A stretch of DNA of 64,000 nt from positions 16,697,552 through 16,761,551 of the forward strand of contig NC_091293.1 in NCBI RefSeq assembly GCF_038502225.1, read 5' to 3'. The notes beneath the pieces are model-generated. The model did not search any database. It saw nothing but the letters and a program-made list of their open reading frames with translations, and was not told where the DNA came from. Each line of letters begins with the position of its first letter. Within the stretch, counting starts at the first letter, position 1. Of the stretch, positions 1 through 9,099 are shown one piece after another. The DNA is from Cherax quadricarinatus. Its lineage: Eukaryota; Arthropoda; Malacostraca; Decapoda; Parastacidae. The position numbers and the translations under genes were made by a program.

Positions 1-593
1 GGCAGTCTGGTGGCAGTCTGATGGCAGTCTGGTGGCAGTCTGGTGGCAGTCTGATGGCAGTCTGATGGCAGTCTGATGGCAGTCTGATGGCAGTCTGATG
101 GCAGTCTGGTGGCAGTCTGGAGGCAGTCTGGTGGCAGTCTGATGGCAGTCTGATGGCAGTCTGGTGGCAGTCTGATGGCAGTCTGATGGCAGTCTGATGG
201 CAGTCTGATGGCAGTCTGATGGCAGTCTGATGGCAGTCTGATGGCAGTCTGGTGGCAGTCTGGAGGCAGTCTGGTGGCAGTCTGATGGCAGTCTGATGGC
301 AGTCTGGTGGCAGTCTGATGGCAGTCTGATGGCAGTCTGATGGCAGTCTGATGGCAGTCTGATGGCAGTCTGGTGGCAGTCTGATGGCAGTCTGATGGCA
401 GTCTGGTGGCAGTCTGATGGCAGTCTGATGGCAGTCTGATGGCAGTCTGATGGCAGTCTGATGGCAGTCTGGTGGCAGTCTGGTGGCAGTCTGATGGCAG
501 TCTGATGGCAGTCTGATGGCAGTCTGATGGCAGTCTGATGGCAGTCTGATGGCAGTCTGATGGCAGTCTGATGGCAGTCTGGTGGCAGTCTGG
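1..593. repeat. 11-bp minisatellite, cut by the window edge
   Basis: About 54 head-to-tail copies of an 11-bp unit, GGCAGTCTGRT, where R is A or G; a few units read GGCAGTCTGGA. Blocks of the variants recur, which suggests internal duplication. The array is already running at base 1. It ends before a short unique stretch (594-690). No coding signal. Confidence 0.97.
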
Positions 594-690
594 AGACCAA
601 CTAGATGAATGAATTGTCTTTATAGAGACTGTAACCCAGTTAAGACCAATGTATTTATTTAGTGGTAGCAAGATATACGTTTTTGAAACT

Positions 691-1770
691 GTATTCCATA
701 ATGTACCATGTACAACAACTGTATTCCATAATGTACTGTGTACAACAACTGTATTCCATAATGTACCATGTACAACAACTGTATTCCATAATGTACCATG
801 TACAACAACTGTATTCCATAATGTACCATGTACAACAACTGTATTCCATAATGTACTGTGTACAACAACTGTATTCCATAATGTACCATGTACAACAACT
901 GTATTCCATAATGTACCATGTACAACAACTGTATTCCATAATGTACCATGTACAACAACTGTATTCCATAATGTACTGTGTACAACAACTGTATTCCATA
1001 ATGTACCATGTACAACAACTGTATTCCATAATGTACTGTGTACAACAACTGTATTCCATAATGTACCATGTACAAAAACTGTATTCCATAATGTACCATG
1101 TACAACAACTGTATTCCATAATGTACCATGTACAACAACTGTATTCCATAATGTACCATGTACAAAAACTGTATTCCATAATGTACCGTGTACAACAACT
1201 GTATTCCATAACGTACCATGTACAACAACTGTATTCCATAATGTACCATGTACAACAACTGTATTCCATAATGTACCATGTACAAAAACTGTATTCCATA
1301 ATGTACTGTGTACAACAACTATATTCCATAATGTTCCATATACAACAACTGTATTCCATAACATACCGTGTACAACAACTGTATTCCATAACGTACCATG
1401 TACAACAACTGTATTCCATAATGTACCATGTACAAAAACTGTATTCCATAATGTACTGTGTACAACAACTATATTCCATAATGTTCCATATACAACAACT
1501 GTATTCCATAATGTACCGTGTACAACAACTGTATTCCATAATGTACCGTGTACAACAACTGTATTCCATAATGTACCGTGTACAACAACTGTATTCCATA
1601 ATGTACCGTGTACAACAACTGTATTCCATAATGTACCGTGTACAACAACTGTATTCCATAATGTACCGTGTACAACAACTGTATTCCATAATGTACCGTG
1701 TACAACAACTATATTCCATAATGTTCCGTATACAACAACTGTATTCCATAATGTACCATGTACAACAACT
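691..1770. repeat. 30-bp satellite array, left part
   Basis: Exactly 36 units of 30 bp. Each starts GTATTCCATAATGTACC and ends GTACAACAACT. Variation is limited to a few sites (CCATG/CTGTG/CCGTG, AACAACT/AAAAACT), and CCGTG units cluster at the right end. Each unit contains the inverted repeat TGTAC-N3-GTACA. Because 30 is a multiple of 3 and the unit lacks stops, both strands show long repetitive frames that are not genes. The same satellite resumes at 4262 after a 2.5-kb insertion. Confidence 0.97.
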
Positions 1771-2028
1771 TATAACGGATTGGTTTGGTAGGTGCTGCAA
1801 GCGGGGTGTAAAAGATACGTCTTCGGAGGCCCAGGCAGGGCCATCCCACGAGAGAGAGCTGGGAGGCCTTGTGTCTTGCTGCTAGGCCACTGTGTGAGTG
1901 AGGGTGAGGCAAGTCTGGGCATACTGAAGTGGCAAGGCCTATAGGTGGCAGCACCAGCATGACGCAAAATATGAAATAAGCTGGCAGACAGCATGGGCTG
2001 TCTGTGCAGACAGTACAGGCTGTCTACA
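1771..2028 (-). repeat. LTR of the non-autonomous element (3' LTR in element orientation)
   Basis: 258 bp, homologous to 3946-4261 from TATAACGG to CTGTCTACA. It lacks about 60 bp present in the other copy, just after the shared GATACGTCTTCGGAGG. It sits directly against the satellite, after AACT. Confidence 0.75.
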
Positions 2029-2046
2029 TATGCTCGGCCACCTACC
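2029..2046 (-). other. Candidate polypurine tract
   Basis: Read on the minus strand, a purine-leaning stretch (GGTAGGTGGCCGAGCATA) lies directly before the LTR start TGTAGACAG, where the plus-strand primer of an LTR element should be. It is interrupted by pyrimidines, so this rests mainly on position. Confidence 0.35.
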
Positions 2047-3159
2047 GCGCGTCGTCCCGACGCGACAATACTGGTGGTAAAAGAAACTCGGTCTCACTCT
2101 CGTAGGAACAGGGCACAGAACACAAAATAAAAACATATATATACATATGAACATGGAAAAAAAACTTCCTACAGGGAGGGAAGAAAAAAACATGTGGGGT
2201 GTGCTAAACATCGTGGTCATAGGCAGTGAGCATCGAAGTGCATCACTGCACGCCTTCCTGCGTCTGGACAGATACTGCAACACAGGAGACATCGCTGCGG
2301 CTGAGCTGTGATGTAACAGGGTACGGTCTCCTCTGGAACGGTGAAGCAGTCATTGTAGGAGTCGCTGCAGGTTTTCACTCAACCTGGGGCACGACATGCT
2401 GGTGCCCTCGAGTGAGGCATCGACAAAACTCGGCAACTGGGCAGGACTTCTGGCAAGTGACTCAGGAGGACACTTCTCGACTGGTACTGTTGCTGGGCTG
2501 TCACTGCCGGCGAGCATGGAGAGAGTTGTGGAGCGAGTCGTGGCAGAGACGACTGGGCGAAACATCTGGGAGTCGTAACATCATACACCAGACTGCAGTG
2601 AGAGAGCTAGCAGTCAAAGTGACATCTTCTTTGTGCAGGCTGCTCACTGAAGCTTGTGACACGAGGCTGACACAGCGCCTGCCGACAGGCCTGACTGCGG
2701 CTTGACGAGTATCATCTCTCGACAGTTGGAGTTATAGCAGAGGTTAGTCTAAGCGTCCCCAGACTTGTTTCTCTACATATAACTGCACTCTGAAGGTCTG
2801 GAGGTGAAGTGAAACAAATCTCGATGGGAATCGTAGCAGGTACGATTCTGCAGAACAACACGAGCTGTCTGACATCAGCTGTCAAACGTACTGGTCACGG
2901 GGGTGACTTAACACTGGACACACAGAAACTTTACAAACACACCGCAGTACAACATGGCTTAAACTAGCAAATGATGCTTTTCTGTACACAAAACTGACAC
3001 TAAGACATATACTAAAATGTGAGAACACTGACTGAGAGGAATTAATTAACACGACATATATCTTCTCTCAATCTTCTCGACAATATTAAAATAATTACTA
3101 GAAACACTCGATGTGACATCATGTGATGTCAGGCGTGATGTCGCGAGGTGATGTCAGCA

Positions 3160-3225
3160 GCACTGTGACGTCAGCAGACATCTCGAGGTGACGTCAGGCA
3201 GACATCGTGAGGTGACGTCAGGCAG
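3160..3225. promoter_or_regulatory. Cluster of three CRE palindromes in a short degenerate repeat
   Basis: TGACGTCA, the perfect CREB/ATF palindrome, occurs at 3166-3173, 3189-3196 and 3213-3220, spaced 23 and 24 bp. The spacing follows a decayed ~24-bp repeat (core GTGACGTCAGGCAGACATC). It lies inside the non-autonomous LTR element. Function is inference; the repeat alone could explain the recurrence. Confidence 0.4.
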
Positions 3226-3928
3226 ACATCGTGAGGTCATGAAGTCGGGCAGCATCGTGGGTGACGTTGATGTGATGCGGGCAGCAGACCACAGCATGTG
3301 GCCTTGGGACATCTGGTAACTCACGTCGCTCGTAGGTCTACGTGACATCGCCCACACCCACGTGGCGTCGTGATCCACGTGGCATGCTGGTCCACGTAGC
3401 TTCGAGTGGCCTCGGGCACTCAGATACACAGCTCTGGCAATGAATTCACATGGAAAACAGCAGAAAACACAGCAGAGGGAGTGGGCAGTGGTGAGTGGTG
3501 TATGGTAGACGGGTGAGCGTGAGTAGGGCGAGCATGGGCAAGGTGAGGAACAGCCACTTCCTCTCCTCTCCTCCCCCACCCACAAATACGTAGAGAGCTC
3601 ACACTGGACACAGAAATCACCACAAAACTCACCTCTGGCTTGCTGAAACGGCTGTGCTGAGCTGAACAACAACAACAGCAACATACAAGTGACACTGAAC
3701 ACGTGACTTGAGAAACAGCGTGGGACACTGTGACACCACTTACAATTCTCGGAGAATTTCGGCAAATTTCGGCCTGGATCCTGCTTGTACCTGTGTCTGG
3801 ATGCTCAAACGTGCAGACACGACATCAGAATAACTTGTTGAGAGACGGATGCTTCTTGCATGGGATGATGAAGTGAAGATGACTTCATCCCTCTTCCTTC
3901 CTCGCTTTGGGCAAACACACTGCTGCGA

Positions 3929-3943
3929 CCACAGCTGCCACCA
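3929..3943 (-). other. Candidate tRNA primer-binding site
   Basis: On the minus strand TGGTGGCAGCTGTGG starts two bases inside the LTR boundary at 3946. A TGG start complements the CCA end of a tRNA. The tRNA was not identified. Confidence 0.5.
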
Positions 3944-3945
3944 TT

Positions 3946-4261
3946 TATAACGGGTCTGTTTGGTAGTATGGTAGCGGGGAGATAAATGATACGTCTTCGG
4001 AGGCTTCTTACTTTATTGTTAAGTCGTGGTGGGTACACAGGCTTGTGTGTTTGAGCCCATGGCCCGGGCAGGGCCATCCCACAAGAGAGAGCTGGAAGGC
4101 CTTGTGTCTTGCTGCTAGGCCGCTGTGTGAGTGAGGGTGAGGCAAGTCTGGGCATACTGAAGTGGCAAGGCCTATAGGTGGCAACACCAGCATGATGCGA
4201 AATATGAACTAAGCTGGAAGACAGCATGGACTGTCTGTGCAGACAGTACAGGCTGTCTACA
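3946..4261 (-). repeat. LTR of the non-autonomous element (5' LTR in element orientation)
   Basis: 316 bp, homologous to 1771-2028, with an extra block around 4007-4065. It ends in CTGTCTACA, then the target duplication AACT and the resumed satellite. Confidence 0.75.
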
Positions 4262-5309
4262 AACTGTATTCCATAATGTACCGTGTACAACAACTGTATT
4301 CCACAATGTACCATGTACAAAAACTGTATTCCATAATGTACGGTGTACAACAACTGTATTCCATAACGTACCGTGTACAACAACTATATCCAATAATGTA
4401 CTGTGTACAACAACTGTATTCCATAATGTACCATGTACAATATCTGTATTCCATAATGTACCGTGTACAACAACTGCATTATATGATGTACCGTGTACAA
4501 CAACTGTATTCCATAATGTACCGTGTACAACAACTATATTCCATAATGTACCGTGTACAGCAATTGTATTCCACAATGTACTGTGTACAACTGTATTCCA
4601 TAATGAATCGTGTACAACTGTATTCCATAATGTACTGTGTGCAACAACTGTATTCCATAATGTACCGTGTACAACAACTATATCCAATAATGTACCGTGT
4701 ACAACAACTGCATTCCATGATGTAACGTGTACAACAACTGTATTCCATAACGTACCGTGTACAACAACTGTATGCCATAACGTACTGTGTACAACAACTG
4801 TATGCCATAACGTACCGTGTACAACAACTGTATGCCATAACGTACCGTGTACAACAACTGTATGCCATAACGTGCTGTGTACAACAACTGTATGCCATAA
4901 CGTACCGTGTACAACAACTGTATGCCATAACGTACCGTGTACAACAACTGTATGCCATAACGTACCGTGTACAACAACTGTATGCCATAACGTACCGTGT
5001 ACAACAACTGTATGCCATAACGTACCGTGTACAACAACTGTATGCCATAACGTACCGTGTACAACAACTGTATGCCATAACGTACCGTGTACAACAACTG
5101 TATGCCATAACGTACCGTGTACAACAACTGTATGCCATAACGTACCGTGTACAACAACTGTATGCCATAACGTACCGTGTACAACAACTGTATGCCATAA
5201 CGTACCGTGTACAACAACTGTATGCCATAACGTACCGTGTACAACAACTGTATGCCATAACGTACCGTGTACAACAACTGTATGCCATAACGTACCGTGT
5301 ACAACAACT
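4262..5309. repeat. 30-bp satellite array, right part
   Basis: Continuation of the array at 691-1770, about 35 units. The first half (to about 4760) is heterogeneous and includes shortened units lacking AACA near 4590-4640. The second half (4770-5309) is almost perfectly homogenised to a variant starting GTATGCCATAACGTACC. That contrast points to recent expansion of one variant. Confidence 0.95.
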
Positions 5310-5410
5310 GTATATAGTATTTGCAAAATACGAAATAACTAATATACCTTTCCAATTATATAACAATCCTCAGTGACGTCTATGACCCACTGTGACCTTT
5401 GTTGTTTGTG

Positions 5411-5609
5411 ATACCACTCACAGGATGAGCTGCGGGTGCACAATACCACTCACAGGATGAGCTGCGGGTGCACAATACCACTCACAGGATTAGCTGCGGG
5501 TGCACAATACCACTCACAGGATGAGCTGCGGGTGCACAATACCACTCACAGGATGAGCTGTGGGTGCACAATACCACTCACAGGAAGAGCTGTGGGTGCA
5601 CAAAACCAC
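5411..5609. repeat. 32-bp satellite array, left part
   Basis: About six units of 32 bp, core ACCACTCACAGGATGAGC followed by TGCGGGTGCACA. The array stops at the 5' LTR of the Gypsy-like element and resumes at 14091. The last five bases, ACCAC (5605-5609), are the left target duplication. Confidence 0.95.
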
Positions 5610-6745
5610 TGTGAGGGAAAAGTTCAATAGAGAGGAGTAGCGATATAGTACATAAGAACATAAGAACGAAGGAACACTGCAGAAGGCCTACTGGCCCATG
5701 TGAAGCAGGTCCAAGTCTCCTACCAGCTTAAGCCAATGCACCCAACCTAGTCAAGTCAGGTCACATTGACTTAAGGGAGGAACACGGCAACCGACCTGGT
5801 AGCACAAGCTATCAGGTCCAACTCACACCCACTCACATCCACTCATGTATTTATCCAACCTATTTTTAAAGCTATAGTAACAATAGTTTCATTGCCGGCT
5901 GCTTGTTAAGGTAGGGTCAGTCTAGCTCCCGCTATCCCTTCCCCTCCTCTCCCCCCCCCGGAAAGGTGATGTGTGGGGCTCCGGTCCAAACAGTAATCAC
6001 TAGACTCACAAATCCCAGCACTACTGTAAGTACATGTCTGCTTTGTATTCTAGTGGATTTATTGGTTGAAAGCTTCACTTTTGACCAATAATAAACTTAG
6101 TCCTTTCAGTCTTGCTCTAAGTTGACTGTTGTAATAATCACCACGTCTTTTAGGTATTGTACTTATCATGGAGAGTGATTTCTTAAGCAGTGGGTAACCT
6201 GTCTATCTTTCCAGCTTGGATGACAGAGAGGGTCACCTGCCAATCAACGAGTAGAATTGAAGGAGATGGACTAACATCCTGAGACTTCCCCTTTTTGGAT
6301 TTAATTACCTATGCACCTGTATGAAATTGCAGGATGTAACCCCTCATCATTGCAGTGGTAAAGAACCTGCTTTCCTGTCATCGGGATAGAATATTCACTG
6401 CTATACTGTGAAGAACGAACTGGTGGGTTGTAACCAACACCTGCGACCCCCCCCCCCCACCATCAGCAACTGCTACGATTTCAACAACACTAAGTGTCAC
6501 CAACACCAGACACCCCTATATACATTAGCATTGAGTTCAAATGTTATTTTATTCATTTCATTTTTCATTTTCCTTTCAAATAGTATATTCCTTTCATGTT
6601 TTATTGTTTTATGTTTGCTTTAATAAATAATAAAGTGTTTATCTTTTGAATTATTATTTCTTTTTCTATACATTAATTTTCCTGAGGAGGAGCCAGCCTT
6701 GGTAATACTGTCTGAAGTTGTTACAGGGCTGAGTAAGCCTTCACA
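5610..6745 (+). repeat. 5' LTR of the Gypsy-like element
   Basis: 1136 bp including a 222-bp CR1 fragment and its 7-bp target duplication, so about 907 bp originally. It starts TGTGAGGGAAAAG and ends GAGTAAGCCTTCACA. It matches 12027-14090 outside the insertions. Confidence 0.95.
5651..5872 (-). mobile_element. 5'-truncated CR1 LINE 3' end inside the 5' LTR
   Basis: 222 bp absent from the 3' LTR, flanked by a 7-bp duplication TATAGTA (5644-5650 and 5873-5879). Read on the minus strand it matches the end of the CR1 ORF2 at 59220-59262 (GATAAATACATGAGT) and its 3' UTR, then ends in a short GTTCTTAT octamer repeat. It is therefore a severely truncated retrocopy of the CR1 family found at 55.4-59.4 kb. 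Confidence 0.88.
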
Positions 6746-6747
6746 AG

Positions 6748-6760
6748 TGGTGACATTGCC
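6748..6760 (+). other. Primer-binding site of the Gypsy-like element
   Basis: TGGTGACATTGCC begins two bases after the 5' LTR. A TGGTGAC start is compatible with a tRNA ending GTCACCA; the tRNA species is not assigned. Confidence 0.6.
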
Positions 6761-7315
6761 AGGATCAACTCTACTGAATCAAGATTCAACTCCATCTCGA
6801 ATCTACCATTGGAACTTCAATGCCGCATACCACAGATGGTTACCACCAGCCATGAGTAATCATTCTCTATGGTAGAACTACAGTACAGGTATTTAAAAGA
6901 TTTGGTGATTGTTATAGTCTCAATTTATTGTAAGTCAAGTCAAGGCAGGAATACTAGCTAATTCTGCCATCTATTTTTGTGTGAGCTTGAAACACTTTGG
7001 AGGATTAGACTCTAGGGACCCGAGATTTTCCAGTGACAATTTGTTTCATTGAGCTCTTTATTATATCAAGGGAACTGTTATAGGACACTCTTGATTTGTT
7101 GGTGAGAAGATTGGATGGTCAAGTGACCCCATTCTACTTACTGTTTGCTCAGAGCAGGCATAGAGCCCTTCGTTTTAATTAATACATATTGTTTAATTGA
7201 AGTAGGAATCAAGTCCTCTGGTTTATTTGCAGTTTGAGCGGAGCAGGAATTGAACCCTCCATTTTCTTTAATACCCATTTCATTTCCCCTGATAGTTTAA
7301 GTTATTCTTGCAAGT
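6761..7315 (+). other. Untranslated leader of the Gypsy-like element
   Basis: 555 bp between the primer site and the gag ATG at 7316, with stops in all frames and no recognisable feature. This is the expected place for packaging signals. Confidence 0.6.
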
Positions 7316-9099
7316 ATGGAGGAATACCAGTTTTGGATGAATGCTGGAAGTAAGTTAGGAATAACAGGGAAAAATTTAGAATCTTTCATTAGTGCTAAGA
7401 TCCAGGAAAGACTTGAAAGAGAGAGAATTGAGAGAGAAGAGAGACAGAAAGGGAAAGAAGAAAAGGAGAGAGAATCAAAAGAGAAGAGAAAAAGGAGAGA
7501 GAGAGAATTGAGAGAGAAATCCAAGAAAGACGGTTAGAAAGAGAAAGAGAAGACAAAAAGGAGCGTGATAGACTTGATCGTGAAGAAAGAGCTAGAGAAC
7601 GTGAGGAACAGGCTAAAATGCGTGAGGAACAGGCTAAAATACGTGAGGAACAGGCTAAAATAAGAGAACTTGAGGAAAGAGCAAAGGATAGAGAAGTTGA
7701 GGAAAAAGCTAGAGAACTTGAGTTAATAGAGAGAGAAAAGGATCGCGAGCTCGAAAAATCTCGCCTTGAATTAGAGAATAAAAAGTTAACTCTTACACAA
7801 CAACAATTAGAGGAAGGAGTAATTGAACATCATGCAGCTAGTGCACATATTCCAACACCTAATTTACCTCCCTTCACAGAGGGGGAAGACATAACTTCAT
7901 ACATTATCAGGTTTGAAAATACCGCTACCCTCTGTGAATGGCCTGCTGACACCTGGGCTACCAGGTTAGGAATGTAATTTTCTGGTACAGCCTTGAATAT
8001 CTATGCAACTTTGTCGCGGGATATTATATGTAATTATAACCTACTGAAGAAGGCAATCCTTAAAGCATATCAAAAAACCACTAATTCTTACAGGAAAGAT
8101 TTCAGGTATGCCACCTTACAGCCTGGCCAGAACTTTCAGCAGTTACAGGTAACACTCTTTCGTTTGTTCGACTTTTGGATAGAGAGTTCAGGAATTGATC
8201 ACAGTTATGAATCTCTTAGAGACTTCATGGTTGCTGACCAGTTCCTGACAGCTCTTCCTCACCAGATACGAACATTCATTAGAGAACGTAACCTGATTAA
8301 AGCTGAGGAAGTTGCTGAGGCTGCTGACCTGTATGCTGAGGCTCACAATTCCTATAAAGACCTAAAGGGATCGAACCCTAAGGGCAAGGGTTCATCAGAC
8401 CTTAAGAAATCAAAGCCTCTAGTGGAAAGTAAAATGACTTCTTTTATTCCTGTTTGTCATTTGTGTGGTGTTAAGGGACATAAACGTCCAGATTGTCCTT
8501 CTAAGAAGGTCCAAAAAGTTGGAAGATGTTTTAAAGACTGTAATGACCAAGCACCCTTCTGTTCAGGAACAGTTAATGGACTTAATGTATCTACCATTTT
8601 ACGAGACACTGGATGCACATGTATAGTCATTTCTGATAAGCTGTTCCCTAACCTTAAAGAAACTCATTCCTCTGCTATACTTTCAGACTACTTGGGCTGT
8701 ACAGACACTTTTCCTACCATCCATTGTTACATTAGGTCTAAATGGTTCACAGGTTGGTCTGAAGCCGTACTAGCTCCCATCACTTCTTGCTCCGTACTAA
8801 TAGGTAATGTAAAAGGTGCCATTCTTCCTTCTGAGATTGACCTTTCATCACCAAAGGTGGACATAAGCTTTTCAGATCTTCTTCCTGTAGAATCAGAGAA
8901 GCCAATCGAAAGTTCAGATGAGACAATGTCTCGCGAGATTCATATGGGATTAAAAACCAGTGATGCTACTCTCGAAAGCGAGGTAGTAGGATCACCAGTT
9001 CACTTGTTAGATGAAAGTGAAGATATCACCTCCGATACTATAAATGTCTTGACTAGGGCTCAGACCAAAGCCCAGGCTTCTCCTACTATCCATATTTGA
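7316..9099 (+). pseudogene. gag-PR: gag plus aspartic protease of the Gypsy-like element (broken)
   Basis: Gag builds the particle and the protease cleaves it. The first part is a long charged, probably coiled-coil stretch rich in ERE/REE repeats (7390-7800). The Gag homology region follows (about 7860-8350). A CCHC zinc knuckle (C-X2-C-X4-H-X4-C) is at 8455-8496. The protease active-site triad DTG is at 8605-8613, so the protease belongs to the gag frame rather than to pol. Two breaks are visible: a frame change in the purine-rich stretch around 7500-7535, and an in-frame TAA at 7975-7977. The ATG at 7316 was chosen as the first one opening this reading. The frame ends in TGA at 9097-9099, overlapping the pol frame. 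The 130 residues after the DTG resemble no domain I know. Confidence 0.9.

Larger units (their letters stand above)
1771..4261 (-). mobile_element. Non-autonomous LTR retrotransposon-like element inserted in the 30-bp satellite
   Basis: Two direct repeats (1771-2028 and 3946-4261) bracket 1.9 kb. The whole unit interrupts the 30-bp satellite with a perfect 4-bp target duplication, AACT (1767-1770 and 4262-4265), and satellite phase continues across it. Read on the minus strand the LTR begins TGTAGACAG and is followed by a TGG-starting primer-site candidate, so the element probably lies on the minus strand. The interior (2029-3945) has no gag, protease, integrase or RT similarity that I can see; frames at 2226-2705 (+) and 3154-3765 (-) look like chance. 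This resembles a LARD/TRIM-like derivative of an LTR element. The LTR end (TTATA rather than CA on the minus strand) is atypical. Confidence 0.72.

Noticed and set aside
2226..2705. 159-codon plus-strand frame
   Set aside because: No recognisable domain, lies in the interior of a non-autonomous LTR element, and competing frames exist on the other strand.
3154..3765. 203-codon minus-strand frame with a hydrophobic stretch
   Set aside because: No family resemblance; its second half is the decayed CRE-containing repeat. Probably chance, although the leucine-rich start superficially resembles a signal peptide.
691..5309. Long frames of VFHNVPCTT/MEYSCC-type repeats on both strands
   Set aside because: The 30-bp unit is a multiple of three without stops, so all such frames are arithmetic artefacts of the satellite.
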